Assembly: GCF_019175285.1 (NCBI RefSeq)
Contig: NC_056523.1
Span: 125,668,294-125,732,293, forward strand
Source: Sceloporus undulatus
Taxonomy: Eukaryota; Chordata; Lepidosauria; Squamata; Phrynosomatidae
Reading direction: 5' to 3'
Length of the DNA: 64,000 nt
The notes under the pieces were generated by a model. It was not told the origin of the DNA, searched no databases, and saw nothing but the letters and a program-made list of their open reading frames with translations. Below, piece by piece: positions 45,920 through 58,265 of the stretch (positions are counted from its first letter, which is position 1; the number at the start of each line of letters is the position of its first letter). A program made the translations under genes and the position numbers.

Positions 45920-46345
45920 ATTATTATGAGTATTTACTTTATTTACAACCTGCCCTCTTGCTATAACCAGGATTCAAGGTAACTTAGAATTTAAAATGGA
46001 ATATAGTTTAAAACATGCAAAGTGTCAACACTAAAATGAAATGAAACTATTAGCAATATTTAAAAACAACAGAGAGCATCCAGATAAAATGAGAAAAAGT
46101 TTTTAAAATACTATTAAAAGAGTACAGCATCCTCTTAAATGTTCTTTCTTTTAAAATCTTCAGTTCTCAAAACCTTGTCAGAATAAAAATCTTTGCCTGC
46201 TGATGGAAGGACTTCTTTAGAAGAATGGAGGCTTCTTTAGTCTGCTTAAGAAGGGAGTCCCAGGGTCTAGGACCAGCCACTGAGAAGGCCCTGCCATGTG
46301 TTCCTATCATCTGTACATAAACAAGTTTATAGCTGAAAAAAAGTA
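45920..46345 (-). mobile_element. L2-like LINE 3' fragment
   Basis: Starts with a TTATTTACAACCTGCCCTC tail on the plus strand and runs to CCACTGAGAAGGCCCTGCCA, a motif of L2-type ORF ends. Confidence 0.45.
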
Positions 46346-46347
46346 GA

Positions 46348-46570
46348 CAATGGTCCAAAACACACTGCAGGAATAATGGCGTTTGAGACCGCTTTAACTA
46401 TCCTAGCTCAATGATAGGGAATTCTGGGAACTATAGTTTTGTGAGAAATTTAGCCTCCTCTGTCAGAGAGCTCTGATCCCACAATAAACTACAGTTCCCA
46501 GGATTCCCACTGAGCCAGGGCAATTAAAGAGGTCTCAAACTGTATTATTTTTGCAGTGTGCTTTGGACCA
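46348..46570. repeat. Palindromic MITE, full copy
   Basis: GGTCCAAAACACACTGCAGG is mirrored by TGCAGTGTGCTTTGGACC; internal CCCAGGATTCCC and its inverse. Confidence 0.7.
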
Positions 46571-47107
46571 ATGTTGACCATTTTTACAATATATAGTCCA
46601 GGTTCATCAACTACATGACTTGTCCTCAATCCAGTGCACATCAAATGTGCTAGACTCCAATCTACGCACCTGACCAAGGACAGTGGGAGTCAAACATATC
46701 TTAAAGATGGAGTAAGGAGGAGACAGACTTAAGTTGCAATATGTAAGGATTGAGAAGGGGAAGGCAGAAGAAGAAGAACAAGAAGAAGGAGGAGGATGAT
46801 GAAAGAAGAAGTTAGCAATTGTGTATGTCCAGAATATGAGGAAAAGAAGGAAAGCCCAAAATATGTGCAGCTTACTTTTTTGTTGGCTCAACCTTCAAAG
46901 ACTGGCTTTGTATGTTTGTTTTATATGTTGAATGTGATGTGATGTGATGTTATTTTAACTAATAAAATTTATTTAAAATTTTTTAAAAAACATATCTTGA
47001 AGATGCAGGTTGGGGGAAGCCACAAGAAAGTTGAACTATGCCTACTACATATATTGAGTAATGGGACAAATGAAAGAATTTCAGAAGAAAATTAACTTCT
47101 GCATTAG

Positions 47108-49930
47108 AATCGTAGAATCATAGAATCGTAGAGTTGGAAGAGACCACAAGGGCCATCCAGTCCAACCCCCTGCCATGCAGGAAATCACAATCAAAGCATC
47201 CCCGAGAGATGGCCATCCAGCCTCTGTTTGAAGACCTCCAAGGAAGAAGACTCCACTACACTTTGAGGGAGTTTGTTCCACTGTCGAACAGCCCTAACTG
47301 TCAGGAAGTTCCTCCTAATGTTCAAGTGGAATCTCTTTTCCTGCAGCTTGCATCCATTGCTCCGGGTCCTAGTCTCTGGAGCAGCAGCAAACAAGCTTGC
47401 TCCCTCCTCAATATGACATCCCATCAAATATTTAAACAGGGCTATCACATCACCTCTTAACCTTCTCTTCTCCAGGCTAAACATCCCCAGCTCCCTGAGT
47501 CATTCCTCATAGGGCAAGGTTTCCAGACCCTTTACCATTTTAGTCGCCCTTCTTTGGACATGCTCCAGTTTCTCAATGTCCTTTTTGAATTGTGGTGCCC
47601 AGAACTGGACACAGTATTCCACAGTAGGGGCCTGACTAGAGCAGAATAGAGTGGCACTATTACTTCACTTGATCTAGACACTATACTTCTATTGATGCAG
47701 CCTAAAATCGCACTGTCCTTGTTAGCTGCTGCATTGCACTGTTGACTCATGTTCAACTTATAGTCTACTTGGACTCCCAGATCCCTTTCACATGTAGTTT
47801 CATTCAGCCAGGTGTTCCTTATCCTATATCTGTGCATTTCATTTTTCCGCCCTAAGTACAGTACCTTACATTTCTCTGTGTTGAATTTCATTTTGTTAAC
47901 TTTGGCCCAGTTTTCTAGTCTGTTCAGGTCATTTTGAATCTTGATCCTGTCCTCTGGAGTAGTAGCTATTCCTCCTAATTTGGTGTCATCTGCAAATTTG
48001 ATAAGTATGCCCCCAATTCTGTCATCCAAGTTATTGATAACTTGAATAGCACTGGACCCAGGACAGAGCCCTGTGGGACCCCACTAGTCACTTCTCTCCA
48101 GGATGAAAAGGAGCCATTGTTGAGCAACCTTTGGGTTCGGCTGGTCAACCAACTACAGATCCATGTAACAGTTGCCTTGTCTAGCCCACATTCTACAAAC
48201 TTGTTTGCAAGAATGTCATGGGGAACTTTGTCAAAGGCCTTACTGAAATCAAGATATACTATATCCACAGCATTCCCTTCATCTACCAAGCTGATAATTT
48301 TATCAAAAAAAAAGATCAGGTTTGTCTGGCATGACTTGTTTCTCTGAAACCCGTGTTGACTTTTTGTGATTATGGAATTGCCTTCTAGATGTTCACAGAC
48401 ACTCTATTCAATGATCTGCTCTAGAATCTTTCCTGATATAGATGTCAGACTAACTGGACAATAATTGTTGGGATCCTATTTTTTTCTCTTTTTGAAGATG
48501 GGGACAACGTTTGCCCTCCTCCAGTCTGCTGGGATTTCTCCTGTTCTCCAGGAGTTCTCAAAGATTATTGCCAGTGGTTCCGATATTATATTTGCCAGTT
48601 CTTTTAATACCCTTGGAGGTAGTTCATCTGGTCCTGGAGACTTATATTCGTTTAGGTAAAACAGGTATTCCTGTACTATCTCTTTACTTATTCTGTGCTG
48701 AAATTCCCCTAATCTGTCCTACGCTCCATTATCCTCAGGTTGAGCACCCTTTGCCTTTTCTGAGAAGACAGAAGCAAAGAAGGTGTTGAGTAATTCTGCC
48801 TTTTCTCTATCCCCTGTTAGCATTTTGCCATCTTCTCCACACAGTAGCCCTACCATTTCCTTCTTCTTCCTTTTGCTGCAGACATATCCAAAAAAGCCCT
48901 TTTTGTTTTTTTAACTTCTCTAGCAAACCTGAGTTCATTCTGTGCTTTAGCTTTTCTGACTTTACCCCTACACAGGCTCGCTATTTGTTTGAATTCCTCT
49001 TTGGTGATTTCTCCATTTTTCCATTTCTTATACATGTCTCGTTTAAAATTTAGCTGAGTTGAAAGTTCTTTAGTCATTCATCCTGGCTTCTTGAGACATC
49101 TCCCATTTTTCTTCCTCATTGGAACTGTTTGAAATTGTGCCTTCAGTATCTCCCTTTTAAGAAACTCCCATCCGTCTTGAACTCCCTTCTCTTTTAGTAC
49201 TGCTGACCATGGGATCACCCCCAGTATTTCTTTAAGTTTACTAAAATCAGCTTTCCTAAAGTCTAGAATGCATGTTTGACTATGCCTGGCTTCTCCTTTC
49301 CATTGTGTAACAAACTCCATGAGTGCATGATCACTCCCACCTAAGGATCCCATCACTTGCACTCCATTAACCATGCCATCCCTGTTGGTTAGGATCAGAT
49401 CCAAAATAGCTGATCCTCTTGTTGCTTCTTCCACCTTTTGGACCATGAAATTGTCTCCAAAGCAAGTGAGGAATTTGTTAGACCTTGAGGATTTGACTGA
49501 GTTTGACTTTCTGCAAATATCAGGATAGTTGAAGTCGCCCATCACTACTACATCTCTCTTTTCTGAATATGTGGTCATTTGTTCTAGGAAGACATCATTC
49601 AATTCCTCCATCTGACTTGAGGGTCTGTAGTAGACTCCCACAATAACATCCCTGTCATTTCCCTCCCCTTTAATTTTTATCCAGATGCTCTCCACCTGGC
49701 TTCCAGGATTGATGTCCTGGATCTCTTCAATGGTGTAAATGTCCCTGACATATAAGGCTATTCCTTCTCCTTTCCTGTTTGGCCTGTTTCTCTTGAAAAG
49801 GCTATACCCCTCTATTTCTACATTCCAATCGTGAGACTCATCCCACCATTATATCATATTTGCTTTGTTGTGCTAGGAGTTCAAGTTCATCTTGCTTATT
49901 CCCCATGTTCTGTGCATTAGTGTAGCACAG
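47108..49930 (-). mobile_element. CR1 LINE, about 2.8 kb, 5' truncated
   Basis: The 3' end carries the CR1 octamer-like tail (GAATCATAGAATCG at 47108). Going up the minus strand come the ORF2 C terminus ([19 protein letters not shown]), thumb, palm ([43 protein letters not shown]) and APE endonuclease (GVYYRPSS, VVMGDFNYPDI, LGGSDHALMEF). The pieces lie in several frames, so the copy is inactive. An L2 fragment abuts its truncated 5' side. Confidence 0.9.
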
Positions 49931-49932
49931 CA

Positions 49933-50500
49933 TCATACTGGTGATATACTATCAACCACCAGACAAACTCTCCCAGTGGTTTCATGTAATATTAAATAGT
50001 ATGGGGGAAAGACAGGACCCTGAGAGATTCCACAGGCCAATGGCCAAGGAGTTGAACAGAAATCCTGCAGCCTCTGGGTTTGTTGCTTCAGGAAAGAATA
50101 GAGTAACTGTGAAACAGTAAGTCCCACCTCAGCAAGACATTCCAGAAGGATACTATGATTCATAATATCAAAAGCTGTTGAACAATCCAGCATAACCAAT
50201 AGGGAGACAGTTCCCCTGTCCAATTCCTGGCAAAGATGGTCTACTGAGGTGATTAAAGCCAGGCCTGAAACTAGATTGATTCAAGATTGAAATAGATCAA
50301 GATAATATGTTTCATCCATCAACACCTGGAGGTGGGAGCCCACTACACATTCTAGTGCCTTGCCCAAAAAATGGTTTGTTGAATAATGACCAATAGTTTT
50401 TGAAGGACCAAGGGAGGCTTTTTCATTAGAGGCATTACAACAGCCTCCTTTAGGCATATTGAAATCCTTCACCCACTTGGCCAATACTTTGGCTCCTTAA
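49933..50500 (-). mobile_element. L2-clade reverse transcriptase fragment
   Basis: MDRGTVSLLVMLDCSTAFDI and SILLECLAEVGL match the family of the 21-22.6 kb fragment ([20 protein letters not shown]). It is interrupted by frame changes. Confidence 0.7.
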
Positions 50501-51056
50501 TTCAGTCAAAAAGAGCAATGGTCTAGTGGACAAATAATGGCTCTCACTTCTCAAAGGCTCTTGCCCACATCTTCAGGCTGTACAAATTGAAAAGAACCTA
50601 TTATTATTTAGCAAGAAGGGGTCAAAATTATATCCACTGGGACTGTATCAACTATAGTGTCCAAACTAGATCAGATCTGAGTGATTTTTAATTTGCAAAG
50701 TGCCATGCAAATCATCGACAGTGGGCTGTTGAATGGTCTATGTTATCTTTTCGGAAACCAGAACGTAATAGACCTCTGACCATCTGATTATTTTTTATTT
50801 CCAGATGCATTGGTGGCAGAAAAGAATAATTTCTGTGCTGCTTGCATTGCCACAGAGTAGACTTTCAAATAGTTTGTGCTTGATTAAAATGGCTTTGAGT
50901 TTTCTGCTAAAGTTTTCTAGTCTCCATCTCATTTGCTTACAACTAGTTCCATGGAAATGCAGGAGGCTGGTTTGGCTCCACTTTTTAAGAGTGGATGCTC
51001 ATGGGTGATTGTATTCACTGCCCTCATTATTTCCACATTCCAGAGGCCAAACATGG

Positions 51057-51250
51057 GCCCATTCACACTATAGAAGTATAGGACTATTATTCCACTTTAA
51101 CTGTCATGGTTGCATCCTAGAGCTCTTTTTAGAACTCTTGTTCTAAATGGTCCTCTCTAAACTGCCAATCCCAGGATCACATAAGAAGGAACCAAGTCAG
51201 TTAAAGTGAAAATAATAGTGCTATAAGTGTTTAGGGTAAATGTGTCCCAG
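51057..51250. repeat. Diverged palindromic MITE
   Basis: Left CACTATAGAAGTATAGGAC and CACTTTAACTGTCATGG, right CAGTTAAAGTGAAAATAATA and GTGCTATAAGTG are mirrored. Confidence 0.5.
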
Positions 51251-51484
51251 GATCCGACAGAATTGTCTGTTAAGGCAGCAGGAAGCCATGTAGATCCATC
51301 AGCTTTCAGGACTGGACCATCTTAACAGAGGTTCCATGTTCCAGTGTATGAAAACAGAGCTACAGAAAGTTCTTCCATCTCAAGATCACCATCATTTCAT
51401 CTAGCACAGAAAACAAGCTCTAAAGCGTGGCTAGCAAAATGAATGAGGCCAAATACTATGTATTTAGAATACACCATAGTTGTC

Positions 51485-52110
51485 ATTTGTTGTTGTTGTT
51501 AACTGCCTTTGATTTGATCCTGACTCATGGAGACCCTGCGGATTAGACATCTCCAAGACTTTCTGTTCTCCACTGCTGTGCTTAGATTGTGCAGATGTAT
51601 ACCCATAACCTTCTTAACAGAGTCCATCCATCTAGCATGTGGTCTTCCTCTCTTTCTACATCCCTTCACTTTTCCTAGGATTATAGACTTATCCAGTGAG
51701 CCATGTCTTCTCATTATGTGGCCAAAGTATGACAGTCTCGACTTAATTACCTTAGCTTTCAGGGATTGATCTGTTCTAGGACCCATTTGTTTGTCTTTTT
51801 GGCTGTCCACAGTATCCCTAGCACTCTTCTCCAGCATCACATCTCAAATAAATTAATTTTTTTTCTTATCCAGTTTCTTCACTGTTGAGCTCTCACACCC
51901 ATACATGGTGATGGGGACTACAATAGCTTGAACAATTCTATGCTCAGTTGTATATCTTTACTCTTTAAGATCTTTTCTAGTTTTTTCATAGCTGCCCTCC
52001 TCATTCCTAATCTTCTTGTGGATTCTTGACTGCAGTCCCCATTCTGATCAATGTTTGATCCAAGGTATGAAAGAACTAGAAAAGCTACCCCCCCAAAAAA
52101 AAATATGGAG
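51485..52110 (-). mobile_element. Bov-B LINE 3' fragment
   Basis: Minus-strand pieces read NIDQNGDCSQESTRRLGMRR and KLEKILKSKD, then SRLSYFGHIMRRHGSLDKSI and KGCRKRGRPHARWMDSVKK. It ends in a GTT repeat at 51487. Frames are broken. It is in the opposite orientation to the Bov-B pieces at 16.9 and 41.0 kb. Confidence 0.8.
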
Positions 52111-52239
52111 AGAATTTTACCCCTTGACCTCATGTAGCATGGTCTCTGTGGTACAAGCCTAGATGAGCATGCTGACTCATTAATAACATAACTCCCCCTG
52201 CCCACTCCATATCTCTGTATAAATGAAGGATAATTGTTT

Positions 52240-52330
52240 CCTTTATTTATTCATTTATTACTCTTATTCTGACAACTTATATCTTGCCTTTTGCCAACCA
52301 AAAATGTACCCAAGGTGGCTCACAACATTT
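52240..52330 (-). repeat. L2-type tail fragment
   Basis: TTTATTTATTCATTTATTAC followed by TTGCCAACCAAAAATGTACCC and AAGGTGGCTCAC, as at LINE or SINE 3' ends. Confidence 0.4.
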
Positions 52331-52339
52331 AAGCCAAGT

Positions 52340-54230
52340 GAAATGTCAAAATTGGAGAAAATATAACATAGATTCCTTGAGTTCCTGTATTATCTCTTGT
52401 TTCTGCAGAGGCATACTTTAAAATGAGAGTCACAAGGGTTCATGAGGTAGCCAGTCTGTCTTTAAAAGAAAATAGTCCACACAGTGTCATGGATATTTTA
52501 GCAAACCCAGACTTTATAATCTGCCCTTCCTTTTCTCTTCTTTGCCTTTACTGACCCTTACTGAGAGAGTAAAGAAACTGAATCAGCTGGCACAGGAATC
52601 ATGGTTTGGGAACTACACTGTCTGTGGTTTCTCAGCTACAGGAAGAGCTGGTGGGAGTTTTGCAAGACGCAACAACCGTTGAGATCCACTCCATTACAAA
52701 TGGGTCACTGTCTTTGCGGAAATAGACACACAGCTCACTTGAGGAGGAATGTTAAATGACCCAACTGTCCTGTAACACTGGAGCTCCACTACACCGGAGG
52801 AGAAGAACAAATGGCATACCAAAGGCCAGGTAAAAACCAAATAGCCATGAAAGAGGTCTGTTTACTCCAGTCTCTGAAACAGCTTTGAAAAAGTAAGATG
52901 AAAACTTGATGGGAAACAGAATGCTTTGGCTAATGTCCAGAACATAGGCACATCCTGTGCAAGATAGAGCAGAAGCTATTTGCCCTGTTAAATTCAAATA
53001 AATCTAAAGGGATTGGGTGGTGGTGGTGGTGGTGGTGGGTTAATCTAAATCCATCTAAAATACTGGATAAGGAGAACATCTTTTCACTTTTAGTAGCCAG
53101 GCAACCTGACTGTAGGGGAGAACCTGACTGTGCCTTGTGCTCTGAATTGGGATTGGGGGGTTGGAGGGCAGGAAAGGTTGGTGGGTAGTTACCTAGGTCC
53201 AGCAAATGCAGTATTGCCATTTTTAAAAAAAAATCAGTGTATGGATGGATGGGAGTGGGCAAAGTTCATGGCAGAAAGGGTCCCAAATGGGTTTACCTTG
53301 GCATCCACATCTAGCAATTGTGGTGTTGACATTTATTTTTTAATTCAGTTTATATATGTATGCAGATATCCACATATCTGAATACCCAAAGGCTTGCAGA
53401 GCTTCTGAAATGGGGGTGTCTTTTGGATATCTGAATATATGAATATCTGCATACATGCTCTGATATATATTTTTTTTATTTCCTGCATTTCCTTATCCTG
53501 TTTGGGAGCAGCAGAACTCTTCCAGAAAATCTGTTGGAATTCTATATCTGCAAAATGGCATGCCATTAGCTTACAGTACACTGACAGGTTCCATTAATTC
53601 AAGGATGGGTCCACAGGGGTCCTCTCTTTCCATAGTCAAGCCTTGAGACTGATGAAAGAGAGGATTCCTCATTGAATGAACGGAACTTGTCAGTAATTTG
53701 CAAGTGTCAAAGATAGAAAAACGAGGTGTCAAAAGGTGGGGGAATCCTGTATAAACCATCCAATGAGAGTGCAGGTGGGTGGTGAGAATGACAGGGAAGC
53801 AAAAAAGTTTACTGGTTTATATGGGTATGCAAATATACCTATATCTGTGTGCATGCCTGGAAGGGTTAAAAATGCAGCTGCCTCAGTCATGTGACCTAAA
53901 ATAATTTGATACAGTGAACACATGAACATGATAGAAACGCTTTTTGTACCAAAGTGACATCAGGGTGGGTGGGGGACTGTGTGGTTTTTGAAACCAATTT
54001 GAGTTTGGATTAAAATGGATGAGTGTGAGGTTAATAGGGTCAATCTGGGGCAGGATGCTTTGCATGGAGCTGGGATAGAGCCTTTGTGTATATTCAGTCC
54101 TAGTCTATTTTCAGTATCTTTTTTGACTTCCTCTTCAGTGTCTTTCCTAGAAGAATTACACTATTTATGAACAGATCACCATAGTTAGCAGGGGTTGGCA
54201 ATTGCAATCCCGCAACTCATGGGGTAAATC
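52340..54230. other. Intergenic sequence with a small fold-back at 53353-53460
   Basis: ATGTATGCAGATATCCACAT is mirrored by TATGAATATCTGCATACATG about 60 bp later. A TGG repeat lies at 53020-53036. No exon recognised. Confidence 0.4.
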
Positions 54231-54377
54231 ATACATTCTATCACATGGCCCATCCAGTCATTCCTCACTTCCTCTCTCACATTCATTTTGGATATTACAT
54301 CACTCTGTGTTTTCTGGTCCTGGGTGGAAAAGGAAGGGTTTTAATGCCATTCAAATTATGTGTTGTAATTGATGGAT

Positions 54378-54379
<2 letters not shown>

Positions 54380-54416
<37 letters not shown>
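54380..54416. repeat. GT dinucleotide microsatellite
   Basis: About 18 uninterrupted GT units. Confidence 0.9.
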
Positions 54417-54418
<2 letters not shown>

Positions 54419-55029
54419 GAAAGGATCAAAGTGGCATAACAGGCAGAGTGCTAGATTTCATCTAGATTCAGATCATTACTTAGCTGTGAAATCCTGTGAC
54501 ATCTTGAGCCACACTCTCACAGACCAGTCTATGTCTATCGCCTACAGTGATTGTGAGGATATAATGAAATAATCTCATATAAATTTCCTTGTAGAGTGTA
54601 GGAAGAAAGGGGTACAAATGTGATAAATTTTTTAAAATTGCTTCTGCATAATGTGTGAAACAATCCTCTGTGGCCATTTCCTATAATGTGTGAAATAGCC
54701 ACTATGGCCCTGCAGTTGTTGGACTGGAACATCACATTTCAGCAACTCCAGACAGCAGTGCTTAAACCAAAGCAGTAGCCAATTTCAAATAATGTCAGCT
54801 TCATAGGAACCAGAGTGATCTGTCTGGGTTTCTGCCTGGGTTTTCTTTTTTCTTTCTTTCTTTCTTTCTCTCTTTCTTCTTTTTTTAAATGCCTGGCTCA
54901 CCAGACATGAAGACACATAATAAGGAATGGGATAGGAGTAGTAATGCAAGAGCATCAGGGTGATGGAGAATATAAGGTACAAGTATTTATGTTTAAACCT
55001 GAAATGGGCACCTTATATCAATCCAGTCC

Positions 55030-55240
55030 ATTTTAGCCCAGAGGAAAAGGGATCTTGTAGCATCGTTGAGACAAACTGAAAGAAAGAAATTGGTAGCATG
55101 AGCTTTCATAGACATCAGCCTACTGCATGGATCTGAGGAAGTAGGCTCAAGTATACAAAAGCTCATGCTACCAACTTCTTTCTTTCAGTTAGTCTCAATG
55201 GTGCTCCAAGATCCCTTTGCATATTGATATTCCAAACCGC
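55030..55240. repeat. Palindromic interspersed repeat, GAAAGCTCATGCTACC core
   Basis: Same family as 39150-39290: GTAGCATGAGCTTTCATAGA is mirrored by AAAAGCTCATGCTACCAAC, then CTTTCTTTCAGTTAGTCTCA. Confidence 0.55.
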
Positions 55241-55344
55241 TTATTTATTTGCATTTTAGCCCGAGTAATTCCAGACCAGTGCTTCCCAAACATAGCTTGC
55301 CAGTTGCTACCATGGTCAGTGGTCAAGGATTCTGAGCATTGTAA

Positions 55345-55720
55345 TCCAACAATGGCTGTTATCACACAACAAAAACTTCCAGTCAATCCAATGCCAATCC
55401 AAAGCCATCCCAAGCCCAATCGTGTGTATTCACATTAATTTGCAAGAGATTATCACACACAATTGCTGTCATTGTGCGGTCATTCCAGGGCCAATCCTAA
55501 ATCAATCCAAAAATAGGTAAATTCAGTGAACGAGCGAATTCACAAATCTTATTCCAAGGTTAATTCACAGTCAGTTTGATGTGGTGTTGGTGTGGAATGC
55601 AAGTTTGCATCGGGTCTGGTATCCCCCCCAACCTCGAAGGTACCACATATCCCATGGTGCAGCAATGCAATTTTGCACCATTTTGCATTCAGTAGTCCTT
55701 CCGCTTCCAGTGCTGGTGAG
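55345..55720. repeat. Unnamed interspersed repeat, copy 2
   Basis: Homologous to 42715-43050 with the same word order. A further duplicated piece (GCTGGTGAGGAGGGGAAAAG near 55711, GCTGGCGAGGAGGGGAAAAG near 55971) follows. Confidence 0.45.
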
Positions 55721-56362
55721 GAGGGGAAAAGCGGCTGTTTCCGATGCCGCTGGGGAAAGGGCGGAGAGCTACTGGGGAATGAATGTATTCGTGTTTTAAC
55801 GTGGACAGAGCAGAGGGTGGGCAGTGGGTGGGACATGCTTCCCCTCTCGCACCGGTCACTTTGCAAGCAAGCAACATTTTTTTTGACAGATTGTGCAAAT
55901 GCTGATGCTTTTAGATTAATAGAATGTGTGTGAATGCTTGTGCTAGATATGTGTGTATAGGAAGGAGATATGCTGGCGAGGAGGGGAAAAGCGTCTGTTT
56001 CCAATGCCGCTGGGGAAGGGGTGCAGAGACCCATAGAAATGCAGCTTGTTTGGATGCAAAAGCAGACCATAAAGCCCATAGAAAGGCAGCTTGTTTGGAT
56101 GCAAAAAACAAAGTTCAAGGTGATGTATGTTACAACAATATCAGTTTAATATTTCTAATATCCTCTCCTATTATAATTTAACTATTAGAGGCCTACAGTC
56201 AGTGTTTGGACTGGTAAATTCCAAATAATCCTCAATTCCTATCCTAATAATTGATCAGAAATAATTAATCAGAAATTTAAGAAACAATTGCTCTGTTTTT
56301 CTGTCTTTTTCTTTCTCTCTTCTCCCTCCCTCCCTTGCATGGTATTTCTGTCGAACATCTTC

Positions 56363-56660
56363 TCTTTCTTTCTTTCTTTCTTTCTTTCTTTTGTTCGTTT
56401 GTTCGGTCGTTCGGTCAGTCGGTCATTTTTTAACCTCCTGTGTGACCTTGGGCAAGTCACACTTTCTCAGCCTCTGAGGATGGCAGTGGTAACCTCCTCT
56501 GAAGAAACATGCCAAGAAAACCCCATGATAGGGTCACTTTAGGGTTACCAAAAACAACTCTCTAAGCCTCTGAGGATGGCAGTGGTTACCCCCCCCCCCG
56601 AAGAAATATGCCGAGAAAACCCCATTATAGGGTCGCTTTAGGGTTTCCAAGAAGAACAAT
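56363..56660. repeat. TTTC microsatellite and two SINE-like units
   Basis: TTTC units at 56363-56390. Then CCTTGGGCAAGTCAC and two copies of GCCTCTGAGGATGGCAGTGG with AAAACCCCAT-ATAGGGTC, about 110 bp apart. Similar words occur at 58140-58260 and inverted at 61740-61810, so this is a lizard SINE family, here partly duplicated. Confidence 0.55.
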
Positions 56661-57118
56661 TTTTCCTCCATGCTTCAAGAGAGGTTTATGATAGGACCGA
56701 CTGCATGTTTACTTAGAAGGAAAAATTAACTGAGGTTACTCATAGTCTAGAGATCTGTGCATAAGCTTACAACAGTCTCACTTAAATTTGCATTGTCTGC
56801 AATGGAAAACAAAGATTAACACTTGTTTAGTCCTCAACTGTTGCTATGACATTGCCATCTTGTATAGAAGGCAAGGGATATTAAAACAAATGACAAGTGA
56901 CCATCTTTGCAAGAAAAAGAAATGTCATAACACCTAATTATGAGAAAGAGCAGGACTAGATTCTTCACCTTTTTCTAGTCAGAGAGAATTGCAAAGCAGG
57001 CTGAGATCATGATCCTGTACAGAATTGCATGGGTGCTAGGCTAGCCTCGCTGACTTCAGTCCAGCCCTGTTTCTGTGTATGCATGCATCAGATGGGGCTT
57101 AAACCAAGAATCTATTTT

Positions 57119-57153
57119 GCACGCGCGCACACACACACATACACACACACACA
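57119..57153. repeat. AC dinucleotide microsatellite
   Basis: Alternating CG then CA units around ACACACACATACACACAC. Confidence 0.85.
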
Positions 57154-57443
57154 CTTCTTTCTCCACACTAGGCAGACATATGCCCAAGTTTGACTAAGAC
57201 TTCACCATGACAATTACTTTCTAATATAAGAAATCTAACTTTTTAAAAGCTATATTGGTTTTTAATTAGCTCCATTTAAGTTGTATACATTTTCCTACTT
57301 CCTTACATAATAGAATTCCATGTAGTAGATTTCCTATTTTCATTTCAGGAAATAGCTAAAATAAGATAGTGACTACCACTGAAGTATTCTGTATTAAGAT
57401 GGCAATACTGCAGTATTGACATTATGAAGCAGTATCACTAGCC

Positions 57444-58073
57444 CAGGGGTCGGCAACCTCTGGCCCGTGGGCCGGATGCGGCCTGCTGAGACCTTCTCAC
57501 TGGCTCCGGCGCGGTCCTGCCGCCGATTGCCGCCCCGCTTCCACGCCACTCCGGGCGCCATTTTCTTTTTTTAAAATGGCGGCGGAAGTCTCGCGTGACC
57601 TGTCCCGTCGTGGGGCACAACGGGAAAGACCACGCGAGACTTCACCGCCATTTTAAAAAACAAAATAGCGGCAGGCCTTTAGGGGGCCCATTGCAGTCGC
57701 CGGGGCCCTGCAACAGGGCTTCGGCGGTGGCAGCGGGCCTCTAGGAGGCCCGGTGCGACCTCCAGAGCCCTGTTGGAGGGCCCTGGCAGCAGCAGCGGGC
57801 CTCTAGGACTTTTTTTGCCAGCCTCTGATGGGGCCTCGGGCCCTGTCAGAGGCCGGCAAAAAAGCCGGCGGGGGCCGTCAGCACTGGAGGCATCCTCCTG
57901 GCCCCCGGAGGGTGGAAGCTCCGCCCCCCAGCATGCGGCTCCGCCCCCGGTGGGTGGAAGCTCCACCCCCAGCACGCGGTCCTGGGGTGGTGGAAGCTCC
58001 CCCCGGCTTCGGCCTCCCAGTTGTCTGAGGGACAGCAACCCGGCCCCTGACTTAAAAAGGTTGCCTACCCTTG
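57444..58073. mobile_element. 630-bp hAT-like nonautonomous transposon
   Basis: Begins CAGGGGTCGGCAACCTCTGG and ends GGTTGCCTACCCTTG, inverted ends of the Charlie-type hAT kind. An exact 8-bp duplication, CACTAGCC, flanks it at 57436-57443 and 58074-58081. The interior is very GC-rich (many GGAAGCTCC and GGGCCTCTAGGA repeats) and has no transposase. Confidence 0.85.
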
Positions 58074-58129
58074 CACTAGCCTATGAATCTAACACAGATT
58101 TAGCCACTGATTTCTGTTCACTTTTAAAA

Positions 58130-58265
58130 GCAAAGGTAAAAACCCATCTGAACAAATCTTGCCCCCCCCCCCCCCACCCCCCCCCCCCCCAAAACCCCAA
58201 GGTGACAGCTTCACTTTAGGGTCTCCATAAGTTGGGAATTTTGAAGGCACACAGCAATAACAAAG
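58130..58265 (+). repeat. SINE fragment
   Basis: ATCTGAACAAATCTTGCC, a long C run, ACTTTAGGGTCTCCATAAG, then TTGAAGGCACACAGCAATAA; same family as 56430-56660. Confidence 0.5.

Noticed and set aside
57773-58219. 148-codon plus-strand open frame
   Set aside because: It reads through the GC-rich hAT element and its terminal repeat.
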